Shown: in pieces, positions 17,539-25,832 of the stretch
Position numbering within the stretch: the stretch's first letter is position 1
How the letters are laid out: the number at the start of each line of letters is the position of its first letter
DNA from: Schaalia sp. ORNL0103
GTDB taxonomy: Bacteria; Actinomycetota; Actinomycetes; Actinomycetales; Actinomycetaceae
Direction of reading: 5' to 3'
DNA: 64,000 nucleotides
NCBI RefSeq assembly: GCF_019429565.1
Contig: NZ_JAHXSA010000003.1
Span: 1 to 64,000 of the forward strand
Made by a program: the position numbers and the translations under genes
The notes under the pieces: model-generated
What the model was told of the DNA's origin: nothing
Database searches by the model: none
What the model saw: only the letters and a program-made list of their open reading frames with translations

Positions 17539-19248
17539 ATGGCCCTGTTTGAGTTCGAGGATGGTCACCTCGTACCCGCTCAATTCGGATACCCGGTCGC
17601 CCAAGACCTGGGACCCGACCTCGTTGACGCTATCTGCCAGCAGGTCCTGCAGATCGTCTCGCGTCCGCTTTTCCCCGTGACCTGGCGCGACATGACCGGC
17701 CAGGACGATGAGGAAACGCCTCGCCTGACGGCCCTCGACGTGACCGGCCAGATCGTCTCCGTCGAAATCCTCAAAGAACTCGACTCCGAGACCCTCATTA
17801 CTTCCCTGTCTCGACTGGCCGAGGTCGCCTCGATCTCCTGGTCGGATCTCGCCGCCGAGTACCCGTCCGGCCCCGAGGGCTTCCGCGCCGGTTGGGCGCA
17901 GTTCCGCGACTCGATGCCCCCTGCCGTCGGCCCGGGCCCCCGCCTGATCATGGTCGCGGGCGACATTGACCCCTCCGTGCGCCCCGCCCTGTCTGTGCTG
18001 GCGACCTCCGGCGTCGAGGTGCACCTCATGAACCTGCGCCAGATGTCCAACGGACGCCTCTTCCTCGATGTGAATGCGGTTGGTCCGCGCCTCTACGGCC
18101 ACGCCCCGCAGCTCCTCGCCTCCGCCGCGGCAGCCCCTGAGTTGGCCGCCGCGACCGAGCAGCCGGCTCCCTTCGAGGAAAGCGTGCCCGCAGAGTCCGT
18201 GATCCCCGCGCCTCCCGCAGAGAGCGCCGAGGCCTCGAACGAGGAGGACTCGGAGACCCCCACGACGCGCCCCACGCCGAAGGTCGCCCCGCACCTGCGC
18301 GAGGTCTTCACCTACCCGATGGACGAGGAGCCCCCGGCTCCCTGGAAGCCCGCCGCCGAAGAGTCCTCCACTGAAGAGTCCTCCGACGAGCAGCCGTCCG
18401 ACGAGGCCGTGGAAGCTTCGCGTGAAGAGGCAGAGCCGGGTGAGGAGCAAGCTGAATCCGAGTCTGACAACCGCGCGGATGGTGCCGACGAGTTCGAGGA
18501 TGCCGAGGCCGAGCTGGCCGACGAGCTCCTCGATCACGAAGACAACGCCGCTGAGGCCCAGGAGCATGACGCCGCGGACGAGAACGCTGATGACGCGGCC
18601 GATGAGTCCGACGTCGACGCTCACGACGACGCCGATGCTTCCGCCGACGAGTCGCGCTCCGAGGAGTCCCACGAGCCGGCCACGGAGCCGCAGGCCGATG
18701 ATCAGCCGGCCGACGAACCCCAGGTCGACGAGCAGCCGACCCCCGAGGAAGACAAGCCCCGCTGGGAGCGCCCCGCCCACATGAGCCGCCGCGCCACGCG
18801 CCGCGCTCGCGAGGAGTCGAGCGAACTCAACGATGGCGGTGCGACCGACGCGGCCACGGCCTCGTCCGTGGATCGCTCCGAAGAATCCCCCGAGGTTGCA
18901 CAGGCACGCGCGGAGGGCCTGCCGGTCCTTGGCCGCGACGAGGCCGGACTGCGCACCCTTGCGGAGATTCTCGGCCAGGACACGCCCCTTGTGGCCCGCA
19001 GCGAACTCGGCCTGCCCGCCGACCTGGTGCTCGCCGCGAGCGGTGCCATCTCCGGCGCGGGCCTCACCTACCCGTCGCTGGACACCCTGCTCACCGCGCG
19101 CGGCCTCGGCCATATCGACGCGTGGGGCCAGGTGCGCATCGGCGACCGCCTGGGCCCGACCCTGGCGGAAGCCCTCGACGAGATCAACCGCGAGATCGTG
19201 CGCGAGTACGCGCAGGCTCCGCGCGGACAGCACTCCGCCAAGCACTGA
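17539..19248 (+). CDS. Uncharacterised protein with long acidic linker
   Basis: A 569-residue protein of unknown function. Residues 1-195 are globular; a segment PRLIMVAGDIDPSVRPALSV followed by GRLFLDVNAV faintly recalls the core strands of DUF91/restriction-like folds. Residues about 200-440 are a disordered linker dominated by Glu, Asp, Ala and Ser. The last 130 residues are folded again; GLTYPSLDTLLTARGLGHID and the following strands weakly resemble RAMA/DUF4357 modified-DNA-reader domains. These resemblances are inference. ATG 17539 has AAGGAAAG just upstream; GTG 17524 is an alternative. It is alone, ahead of a bidirectional terminator. Confidence 0.75.
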   Translation: MALFEFEDGHLVPAQFGYPVAQDLGPDLVDAICQQVLQIVSRPLFPVTWRDMTGQDDEETPRLTALDVTGQIVSVEILKELDSETLITSLSRLAEVASISWSDLAAEYPSGPEGFRAGWAQFRDSMPPAVGPGPRLIMVAGDIDPSVRPALSVLATSGVEVHLMNLRQMSNGRLFLDVNAVGPRLYGHAPQLLASAAAAPELAAATEQPAPFEESVPAESVIPAPPAESAEASNEEDSETPTTRPTPKVAPHLREVFTYPMDEEPPAPWKPAAEESSTEESSDEQPSDEAVEASREEAEPGEEQAESESDNRADGADEFEDAEAELADELLDHEDNAAEAQEHDAADENADDAADESDVDAHDDADASADESRSEESHEPATEPQADDQPADEPQVDEQPTPEEDKPRWERPAHMSRRATRRAREESSELNDGGATDAATASSVDRSEESPEVAQARAEGLPVLGRDEAGLRTLAEILGQDTPLVARSELGLPADLVLAASGAISGAGLTYPSLDTLLTARGLGHIDAWGQVRIGDRLGPTLAEALDEINREIVREYAQAPRGQHSAKH

Positions 19249-19295
19249 CGCGACCGCGGCGGGCGTCCACACAACGCGACGCACACGCACGAAGA

Positions 19296-19325
19296 GAGGC
19301 CCGGGATCACGCGATCCCGGGCCTC
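19296..19325. terminator. Bidirectional terminator
   Basis: GAGGCCCGGGATC and GATCCCGGGCCTC form a perfect 13-bp stem with a 4-nt loop between convergent genes ending at 19248 (+) and 19341 (-). Confidence 0.8.
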
Positions 19326-19340
19326 CTCGCTACCTGAGGC

Positions 19341-20486
19341 TCAGTGCACGAAAGCGTCCAGCCAGCCGCGCATCGTCGCGTACACGGCCTCGCGCACGGG
19401 AGCGTCCGACAGGACCAGATCGTGCTTGCCGGGGAAACGGGCGATCGTCACCAGGTCCGAGAGGCCCAAGCTCCGCTCGGCGATAACCGTGGGGTCCAGG
19501 ACGGTGTCGGACGTGAAGACGCGTTCGCACCACTCCTCCTCGAAATAGGCCGACGTGGACACCATCGACAGGACCGGGCAGTTCAGGTGCACGCGCTTCT
19601 CGATCGTGTCGTGCCCAGCCATGATCGCCTCGAGCCACGAGGCGGGGACCGGGTAGGACTCGGGGCGCTTCCACTCCTGGATGATCGGCCAGCCGGCGAC
19701 CGACGGGTCCTGCGCCGACAGCCCCTCCGGGATCGGCAGTTCCGAGGAGGCGCGCCCCGCGAGCGAGCGACCGTAGTGGCCGGTCCCGCCCGAAGGCACC
19801 TCCCACATGGGGTTGCGCGACGCGATGCGCCCGATGACGGGGGCCATCGCCCCGCGCCAGGCGGCCATCGACTGCATCTCCAGCCAGCCCGAGTTCAGGA
19901 TCAGGCCGTCCAGGACGCCCGGGTGGCGGTGCGCCCACAGGGTCGCAATCAGGCCGCCCGTCGAGTGGCCCATGAGGACGATCGGCTCGTCCTCGCGCTC
20001 GGAACGGATGATCTCGATGGCCTCGCCGATCTCCTCGTCGTACACGGACAGGTCGTCGGCGTATCCGATCGTCTGGTGGGGGCGCAGGGACCGCCCGTAC
20101 TTGCGCATGTCGAGCGCGTAGAACGCGGCGCCCGCGTCGACCAGCTGCTGCGCCATCTCGGTCTGGAAGAAGTAGTCGTTGCGCCCGTGCAGGTACAGGA
20201 CCGTCATGCGGGCGCTCTTAGGTGGGGTCGCGCGCACCAGGGTCGCCACGCAGGGCCCCTCCGCGTCGTCGAGCAGCTCGATCGTGCGCGACTCGTACCC
20301 GTCGCCGAGGATGTCGGTGCGCCACTGAAGCCCGGGAGGGCCGTCCTCGCCCCACGGTGCCATGACGTCGCGCTCGGGGATCCCCTCGGGGGACGAGGCC
20401 GGGGTGTCCACCCCGGACAGCTCGGGCAGACCGCTCGTGTCTGGGATCGGCTCGTCGCCGGGTTCGGGATTGCTGGTAACGCTCAT
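19341..20486 (-). CDS. Alpha/beta hydrolase (lysophospholipase-like)
   Basis: A 381-residue serine hydrolase of the alpha/beta fold. Signs are the oxyanion strand TVLYLHGRNDYFF, nucleophile elbow GHSTGG (GxSxG) in VLMGHSTGGLIATLWAHRHPG, and a late His in FPGKHDLVLSDAPV, with the Asp likely in the segment before it. The first 60 residues are Pro/Glu/Asp-rich and probably unstructured. Monoglyceride-lipase or lysophospholipase activity fits the fold, but no substrate is evident. The ATG has no clear ribosome site, so a later start is possible. Confidence 0.8.
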   Translation of the reverse strand: MSVTSNPEPGDEPIPDTSGLPELSGVDTPASSPEGIPERDVMAPWGEDGPPGLQWRTDILGDGYESRTIELLDDAEGPCVATLVRATPPKSARMTVLYLHGRNDYFFQTEMAQQLVDAGAAFYALDMRKYGRSLRPHQTIGYADDLSVYDEEIGEAIEIIRSEREDEPIVLMGHSTGGLIATLWAHRHPGVLDGLILNSGWLEMQSMAAWRGAMAPVIGRIASRNPMWEVPSGGTGHYGRSLAGRASSELPIPEGLSAQDPSVAGWPIIQEWKRPESYPVPASWLEAIMAGHDTIEKRVHLNCPVLSMVSTSAYFEEEWCERVFTSDTVLDPTVIAERSLGLSDLVTIARFPGKHDLVLSDAPVREAVYATMRGWLDAFVH

Positions 20487-20570
20487 GGGGTCAGCATAAC
20501 GCGCGAGGCCACCCCGGCCTCGTTGATGAGGAGGAGGAGACGGGGCGGCCTCGCGGAGAATGGGGCTCGA

Positions 20571-21728
20571 TCAGGCGAAGGAGGACGCGCGCGAGGGGAT
20601 GCGCTCGTTGAGGAACTCGTCGAGGAGGGCGGTCAGCTGGTCATGCTCGATGAGGAAGCCGTCGTGACCGTGGTCGGAGTGGATCTCGCGGTAGAACGCA
20701 CCCGAAATTCCGGCGGCCATCTGCCAGACCTGCTCGGGGAAGAACAGGCGATCCGAGTCGACCGCGACGACGAGCGTGCGCGCGGTGACGGCCTTGAGGG
20801 CCTCGACGACGCCGCCGCGGTCGCGGCCCACGTCGTGGGAGAGCATCGTACGGCACAGCGCCACGTAGGAACCCGCGTCGAAGCGGCGCACGATCTTCTC
20901 ACCGTGGTAGTCCAGGTAGGACTCCACCGCCAGGCGACCGCCGTGCAGCGGATCCTCGTCGTTCTGGGGGATGCGGCCGAAGCGCTCGTCCAGCTCCGAG
21001 GGGGAGCGGTAGGTCGTGTGCGCGATCTGGCGGGCGAGCGCAAGACCCGCATTCGGGCCGGGGCCCGCGTGGTAGTCGCCGCCGTGCCACGCTGGATCCA
21101 GCTCGATCGCGCGGATCTGCGTGTGGGTCCACGCGGCCTGATCGGCGGTCGTCTGCGCGCCCGAGGCCACGACCACGAGTCGGCGCACGCGCTCCGGGTA
21201 GCTGACCGCCCACTCGATGGCGCGGTGTCCGCCCAGTGACGCGCCCACGACGATGCTCCACTCGTCAATGCCGAGCAGGTCGGCCAGGCGGGACTCGGCG
21301 TAGACCTGGTCGCGCGTGGAAATCACGGGGAAGCGCGAGCCCCACGGCGTGCCGTCGGGAGCGAGGGACGCCGGGCCCGTGGAGCCCTGACAGCCGCCCA
21401 GCACGTTCGCGGCGACCACGTAGTAGCGGTCCGTGTCGATGATGCGCCCCGGCCCCACGATCTGCTCCCACCAGCCGGGGGTCGGCTGGCCGGGTGCCGC
21501 CTCGCCGCACACGTGCGCGTCGCCGGTCAGCGCGTGCAGGATGAGGACCGCGTTGGACGAGGCCTCGTCCAGCTCGCCCCACGTCTCGTAAGCGAGCGTC
21601 ACGGAGGGCAGGATCTCGCCGTTCTCCAGGCGCTGAGCGCCCAGGTTCGCGAACTTGCGGAAGGCGACCGGGTCGCCCTCGCGCCACGCACCGGACGTGG
21701 GTGCGGGGGGCAGGTTGTGACGGCTCAT
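20571..21728 (-). CDS. metX: Homoserine O-acyltransferase MetX
   Basis: A 385-residue alpha/beta-hydrolase-fold acyltransferase that activates homoserine for methionine synthesis. Landmarks are SNAVLILHALTGDAHV, the substrate segment GGCQGSTGPAS, nucleophile elbow GASLGG (family usually GxSMGG), catalytic Asp in VAVDSDRLFFPEQ and His in SDHGHDGFLIEH. The acyl donor, acetyl- or succinyl-CoA, cannot be fixed here. AAGAAGGA precedes the ATG. It follows metY with a 111-bp gap containing a hairpin, forming a metY-metX operon. Confidence 0.93.
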   Translation of the reverse strand: MSRHNLPPAPTSGAWREGDPVAFRKFANLGAQRLENGEILPSVTLAYETWGELDEASSNAVLILHALTGDAHVCGEAAPGQPTPGWWEQIVGPGRIIDTDRYYVVAANVLGGCQGSTGPASLAPDGTPWGSRFPVISTRDQVYAESRLADLLGIDEWSIVVGASLGGHRAIEWAVSYPERVRRLVVVASGAQTTADQAAWTHTQIRAIELDPAWHGGDYHAGPGPNAGLALARQIAHTTYRSPSELDERFGRIPQNDEDPLHGGRLAVESYLDYHGEKIVRRFDAGSYVALCRTMLSHDVGRDRGGVVEALKAVTARTLVVAVDSDRLFFPEQVWQMAAGISGAFYREIHSDHGHDGFLIEHDQLTALLDEFLNERIPSRASSFA

Positions 21729-21785
21729 GATGTCCTTCTTTCGCAGGGGTGCTTCGCTGTCGAGGGAGACGGGGGGAGGGGCAGC

Positions 21786-21829
21786 GGCGGCCTCGGAGCC
21801 TCAGGAGTGTGTGTATCCCCGAGGCCGCC
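21786..21829 (-). terminator. Hairpin between metY and metX
   Basis: GGCGGCCTCGG (21786-21796) and CCGAGGCCGCC (21819-21829) form an 11-bp perfect stem in the intergenic gap. It may be a partial terminator or protect the metY mRNA end. Confidence 0.5.
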
Positions 21830-21839
21830 GACGGGTCTG

Positions 21840-23165
21840 TTAGGCCGTGGCCGCGCGGGCCGCGTCGAAGCCGAGCTCCAGGTCGGCGAGGATGTCCTTG
21901 ATGTTCTCCAGGCCGATCGACAGGCGCACGGTGCCGGGCGCGACGCCGGCCTTGACCAGCTCCTCTTCGGTCAGCTGTGAGTGCGTCGTCGACGCGGGGT
22001 GGATGACGAGGGACTTCGCGTCGCCGATGTTGGCGACCACGGGCAGGAGCTGCACGCCGTCCGCGAAGGCCCGGCCGGCCTCGTACCCGCCCTTGAGGAC
22101 GAAGGAGAGCAGGCCGCCCGTGCCCAGCGGCGCGTACTTCTTGCCCAGCTCGTAGTAGGGGGAGGACTCCAGGCCCGCGTAGTTGACGGACTCGACATCC
22201 GGGTGGGCCTCGAGGAATCGGGCGACTGCCAGCGCGTTGGAGACGTGGCGCTCGATGCGCAGGGACAGTGTCTCGATGCCCTGCGAAATCAGGAACGCGT
22301 TGAAGGGGGAGGTGACGGCGCCCAGGTCACGGTTGATGAGCGTCTGGATGCGCAGCAGGAACGCCAGGTTCGCGCCCAGCGCGCCGCCCACGCCCAGGTC
22401 ACGGGCGTAGACGAGGCCGTGGTAGGACTCGTCGGGCGCGTTGTACAGGGGGAAGCGCTCGGGCTGGGAGGCGAAGTCGAAGTTGCCCGAGTCGACGATC
22501 GCGCCCGCGATCGAGGTTCCGTGACCGCCCAGGTACTTGGTGGCCGAGTGGATGACGATGTCGGCGCCCCACTCGATCGGTCGGATCAGGTAGGGGGTGG
22601 CGACCGTGTTGTCGACGATGAGGGGCACGCCGACCTCGTGGGCGACCGTTGCGATCGGCTCGATGTCGAGGATGTCGCCCAGCGGGTTGGGGATGGTCTC
22701 GCCGTAGAAGGCGACCGTCTTGTCGTCGGCGAGCGCGCGCCAGGCCTCGGGGTCGAGGGGGTCTGCGACGAAGCGTGTCTCGATGCCCAGGCGTCCCAGC
22801 GTGTTCTTCAGTAGGGTGACGCTGCCGCCGTAGAGGGAGGGGGAGGCGACCACGTTGTTGCCGGCGACGGCCAGGGCGAGGATCGACAGGGCGGTCGCGG
22901 ATTGGCCGGAGGAAACGAGGAGGCCGCCGACTCCGCCCTCGAGGGCCGCGATGCGGGCGCCGACGCCGTCGGTCGTCGGGTTGGTGAGGCGCGTGTAGAT
23001 GGGGCCCAGCTCCTGCAGGGCGAAGCGGCTCGCTGCCTGCGCGGTGTCTTCAAAGGCGTAGGAGGAGGTCTGGTAGATGGGCAGCGCGGTCGCGCCGGTG
23101 GCGGGGTCGAGGTTGTATCCGGCGTGAATCTGCTTGGTTTCGAAGGACCAGTCGTTGGCGGTCAT
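21840..23165 (-). CDS. metY: O-acetylhomoserine sulfhydrylase MetY
   Basis: A 441-residue PLP enzyme of the Cys/Met metabolism family that makes homocysteine from O-acylhomoserine and sulfide. It has YQTSSYAFEDTAQAA, YTRLTNPT, LIVDNTVATPYL and the PLP-lysine segment HSATKYLGGHGT. The 441-residue length fits MetY rather than the shorter cystathionine synthases, as does pairing with metX. AAGGAG lies 7 nt before the ATG. Upstream is a candidate leader peptide and attenuator. Confidence 0.94.
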   Translation of the reverse strand: MTANDWSFETKQIHAGYNLDPATGATALPIYQTSSYAFEDTAQAASRFALQELGPIYTRLTNPTTDGVGARIAALEGGVGGLLVSSGQSATALSILALAVAGNNVVASPSLYGGSVTLLKNTLGRLGIETRFVADPLDPEAWRALADDKTVAFYGETIPNPLGDILDIEPIATVAHEVGVPLIVDNTVATPYLIRPIEWGADIVIHSATKYLGGHGTSIAGAIVDSGNFDFASQPERFPLYNAPDESYHGLVYARDLGVGGALGANLAFLLRIQTLINRDLGAVTSPFNAFLISQGIETLSLRIERHVSNALAVARFLEAHPDVESVNYAGLESSPYYELGKKYAPLGTGGLLSFVLKGGYEAGRAFADGVQLLPVVANIGDAKSLVIHPASTTHSQLTEEELVKAGVAPGTVRLSIGLENIKDILADLELGFDAARAATA

Positions 23166-23268
23166 TGTGCGGCTCCTTAGGTGAGGGGTGGTTCGTCTCT
23201 GATTCCCCTCCGGCGGGCCGCAGATGCGGTGAAGTGAACATGCGTCGAGGCGCGTCCCGCTGTCGGGG

Positions 23269-23325
23269 GACTGCGCGGCAGTCGCTTGTGCTGACGCGCA
23301 GTCAGCGGCACATTCGACGGTTCAT
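23269..23325 (-). promoter_or_regulatory. Candidate leader-peptide attenuator upstream of metY
   Basis: On the minus strand an 8-codon frame (23325 to 23302) encodes MNRRMCR and a stop, with Met and Cys codons near its end. The stop codon overlaps the 5' arm of a 9-bp stem (GACTGCGCG/CGCGCAGTC, 23269-23303). The same bases can form two smaller alternative hairpins (TGAC...GTCA and GACTGC-CGC-GCAGTC). That is the layout of a translation-coupled attenuator responding to sulfur amino acids. The uORF's AAGG sits too close to its ATG, so the case is suggestive only. Confidence 0.35.
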
Positions 23326-23542
23326 GCCTTCAATTGTTTGTCATCGACGAGGTCGGGGCGCGATGGTCCCGGATGGTGGACTTTTGTGACAGCTGCCGTC
23401 CGTCGGTCGAGTATGTGAGCAGGCTCATGATGGTGGTTGAAAATGTTATGAAAACGCAGGTATTTGTGCGGTAATCATGGTGCCGGTGTTACTTATGTTG
23501 CGATTGGTGCATGTGTGAAATTTGAGTTTTGTGGTGTGTTTG

Positions 23543-23571
23543 TTGCCAAGCGTGACGAAAGTGGATAGGCT
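23543..23571 (+). promoter_or_regulatory. Sigma-70-type promoter of the NlpC/P60 gene
   Basis: TTGCCA and TAGGCT are separated by 17 bp, about 52 bases before the ATG at 23624. The upstream 200 bases are AT-richer than the local average. Nothing else is evident in the 458-bp gap apart from the metY leader. Confidence 0.55.
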
Positions 23572-23623
23572 CTTTCCCAGTACGCGCGCTCCGGCGCACC
23601 TAATTGGACGAGATGAGACAACG

Positions 23624-24955
23624 ATGAGACGACGCGGAACCATTCGCACGGGCCTGATGGCTATCGCCGCCTGTGCCCTCCTCGTGCTGCCCCAGATGGC
23701 GCAAGCCGCCCCCTCTGAGGAAGAGATCGCTGCCGCCAAGGCCGCCGAAGAGGCTGCGAAGATGAGCGTCGCCCAGATTGAGGTCAAGCTCGCCGAAGTC
23801 AACGCCAGCGCCGCAACCGCGATGCAGAACGCGCAGATCGCGGGCGAAGACCTCAACGAAGCGAATATTGCGCTGCAAGAGGCGACCACAACCGCCAATC
23901 AGGCGTCGGCTGACGCGGACGCCGCCGAGGCTGCCTTCGAGGAAGGCAAGCAGCAGATCGCCTCCGTCGCACAGGCTGCCTACCGTAACGGTGGTGGCAC
24001 GCTCGACGCGATCGCCCCCTACCTCGACTCCGACGGACTGCGCAGCGTCGAGACCAAGCAGGCCGGCATCAGCTCCTTCTCCTCCTCCGCCGAGGCGAAG
24101 ATGCAGAACGTTACTGCACTCGAGCAGGTCGCCAAGGTGACCCGCGACGCCGCGAACACCGCGCTCGCCAACCAGAAGGCCGCCACGGACGAGGTGCAGA
24201 AGCGCACCGACGCCGCCAACCAGGCCGCGACCGCCGCCCAGAACGAGGCCGCGATCGTCGCCGCCCAGCGTGGCGCCTACGTGCAGGAGCTGGCCACCAA
24301 GCAGAACACGACCGTCGACCTCATCAACCAGCGTGAGGCCGCCCTCGAAGCCGAGCGTCAGGAAGCCGCGCGCGTCGCCGCCGAGCAGGCAGCCGCCGCT
24401 GCTGAAGCCCAGCGTCAGGCCGATGCCGCCGCAGCCGCCGAACGCCAGGCTGCCGCCGATTCCGCCGCCCAGGCCTCGTCCTCCTACGACGATGACGATG
24501 ACGACGACTCCTCGTACTCGGCGCCGTCTTACTCTGCGCCCTCCTACTCCTACGAGGAGCCCTCGTACTCGGCGCCCTCCTACTCCGGCGGCGGCGCTGA
24601 CACGGCCATTGCGACCGCGAAGAGCTACCTCGGCGTTCCCTACGTGTGGGGCGGCGAATCCTACGGTGGCGTGGACTGCTCCGGCCTGACCATGCTCGCC
24701 TGGGAGAGCGCCGGCGTCGACCTGCCGCACCTCTCCCGCGCCCAGTACAGCTACGGCACGCACGTGCCGATCGGCTCCATGGAGGCCGGCGACCTGATCT
24801 TCTGGTCCTCCAACGGCACCCAGTCCGGCATCTACCACGTCGCCATCTACCTGGGCGGCGGCCAGATGATCGAGGCTCCCACCTTCGGCGTGCCCGTGCG
24901 CATCACCGGCGTGTACAGCTGGGGCTCGATCATGCCCTACGCCGTGAGGCTCTGA
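23624..24955 (+). CDS. NlpC/P60 peptidoglycan hydrolase with coiled-coil N-terminus
   Basis: A 443-residue secreted cell-wall endopeptidase. A signal peptide (LMAIAACALLVLPQMAQAA) is followed by a long Ala/Glu/Gln-rich coiled coil (about residues 28-275), a Ser/Tyr/Asp-rich linker (YDDDDDDDSSYSAPSYS) and a C-terminal NlpC/P60 domain of about 115 residues. Catalytic Cys is in GGVDCSGLTMLAW and His in IYHVAIYLGGGQMIEA. The layout matches RipA-like or PcsB-like daughter-cell-separation enzymes, where the coiled coil is a regulatory partner site for FtsEX. A strong promoter and terminator make it monocistronic. Confidence 0.9.
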   Translation: MRRRGTIRTGLMAIAACALLVLPQMAQAAPSEEEIAAAKAAEEAAKMSVAQIEVKLAEVNASAATAMQNAQIAGEDLNEANIALQEATTTANQASADADAAEAAFEEGKQQIASVAQAAYRNGGGTLDAIAPYLDSDGLRSVETKQAGISSFSSSAEAKMQNVTALEQVAKVTRDAANTALANQKAATDEVQKRTDAANQAATAAQNEAAIVAAQRGAYVQELATKQNTTVDLINQREAALEAERQEAARVAAEQAAAAAEAQRQADAAAAAERQAAADSAAQASSSYDDDDDDDSSYSAPSYSAPSYSYEEPSYSAPSYSGGGADTAIATAKSYLGVPYVWGGESYGGVDCSGLTMLAWESAGVDLPHLSRAQYSYGTHVPIGSMEAGDLIFWSSNGTQSGIYHVAIYLGGGQMIEAPTFGVPVRITGVYSWGSIMPYAVRL

Positions 24956-24975
24956 GCCGCATCGTTGCTTGACGA

Positions 24976-25016
24976 GCCGAGGGCCGCGCAGACTGTGTGT
25001 CTGCGCGGCCCTCGGC
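24976..25016 (+). terminator. Strong terminator hairpin
   Basis: An 18-bp perfect stem (24976-24993 with 24999-25016) and 5-nt loop, 20 bases after the NlpC/P60 stop, followed by CTTGGTGCGTTG. Confidence 0.85.
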
Positions 25017-25127
25017 CTTGGTGCGTTGTGTGCGTTGGTCTGCTGACCTGCCCCGGCCTCGTTCCTGGTGTGCCGACCTGCCCCGATGGGGAACCCGCGA
25101 GCGCGCTTGCGGGAGCGCGTGGCTAAC

Positions 25128-25832
25128 ATGAACGGCATGAGTGCACCCACCGTCGACACGAACACCCACCAGATCGGTGCCACCTCCACGGTCCCGCGCG
25201 TCGTCAAGCCGTGGCCCGCGTACGGGTACACCCTGTTCCTCTGGTTCTGCGTGGTGTCTCCTGCGTGGGGGTTCATTGGTTTCCTCAGTAGGGATAACTG
25301 GACGCGGTGGGCATTCCAGTTGAGTCAGGTGCGAGTGATCATTGCGGCCATCGCTGTCCTCGCGTTCCTCCCCATCGTCCGGGCGGCGTTCGGTCGTTTC
25401 ATCCTCGACCTGATTCGCCGGATCAAGCCGATGCGCAGCGGCAAGCACGCGACGGAAGCCCACCCCGGCACCATGTTCCTGGGGGTCGTGGCCTCGCTCG
25501 TGGTGCTTGGACTGGTTGGTCTGGTCGCGTGGGGCATGTGTGGTCAGGCTGCCCTCGACTGGCGCGATGGTCCGGTGACCCGCGAGGGCGTCACGTGCAC
25601 CGCCATGAATCCCGAGGAGCGTGACGATAGGCCGGCCGTGCACATCGAGCTGACTGAGGAAGGTGGGGTCGTGCGCGCCTACGACCTGCTCCAATACGAG
25701 CTCGATCGCCACGCCGAGAAGGGCACGCCCCTGTATGCCACTATCGTCGAGGCCTGCCAGGCCCCCGGCACGCAGATCGGGATCAGCATCTACGACCGCA
25801 CGGGCATCATCGTCGACGCCTGGAAGAAGTAG
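25128..25832 (+). CDS. Hypothetical membrane protein
   Basis: A 234-residue protein with three hydrophobic segments: YGYTLFLWFCVVSPAWGFIGF, VIIAAIAVLAFLPIVRAAF and MFLGVVASLVVLGLVGLVAWG. A C-terminal domain of about 90 residues (GVTCTAMNPEERDDRPAVH...) would sit on one side of the membrane. I do not recognise the family. The start is uncertain between ATG 25128 and ATG 25137. It precedes the large non-coding hairpin region, which could be its 3' untranslated tail. Confidence 0.65.
   Translation: MNGMSAPTVDTNTHQIGATSTVPRVVKPWPAYGYTLFLWFCVVSPAWGFIGFLSRDNWTRWAFQLSQVRVIIAAIAVLAFLPIVRAAFGRFILDLIRRIKPMRSGKHATEAHPGTMFLGVVASLVVLGLVGLVAWGMCGQAALDWRDGPVTREGVTCTAMNPEERDDRPAVHIELTEEGGVVRAYDLLQYELDRHAEKGTPLYATIVEACQAPGTQIGISIYDRTGIIVDAWKK

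Noticed and set aside
17539-19248. Septation protein SepH
   Set aside because: Position and acidic linker raised the idea, but the conserved SepH N-terminal sequence is absent.
23166-23330. SAM riboswitch before metY
   Set aside because: No SAM-I, SAM-II or SAM-IV core motif could be found; the attenuator reading fits better.
23400-23620. c-di-AMP (ydaO-type) riboswitch before the NlpC/P60 gene
   Set aside because: Considered because such genes are often controlled this way and DisA is encoded here, but the conserved riboswitch core is not visible and a promoter lies only about 50 bases from the start.
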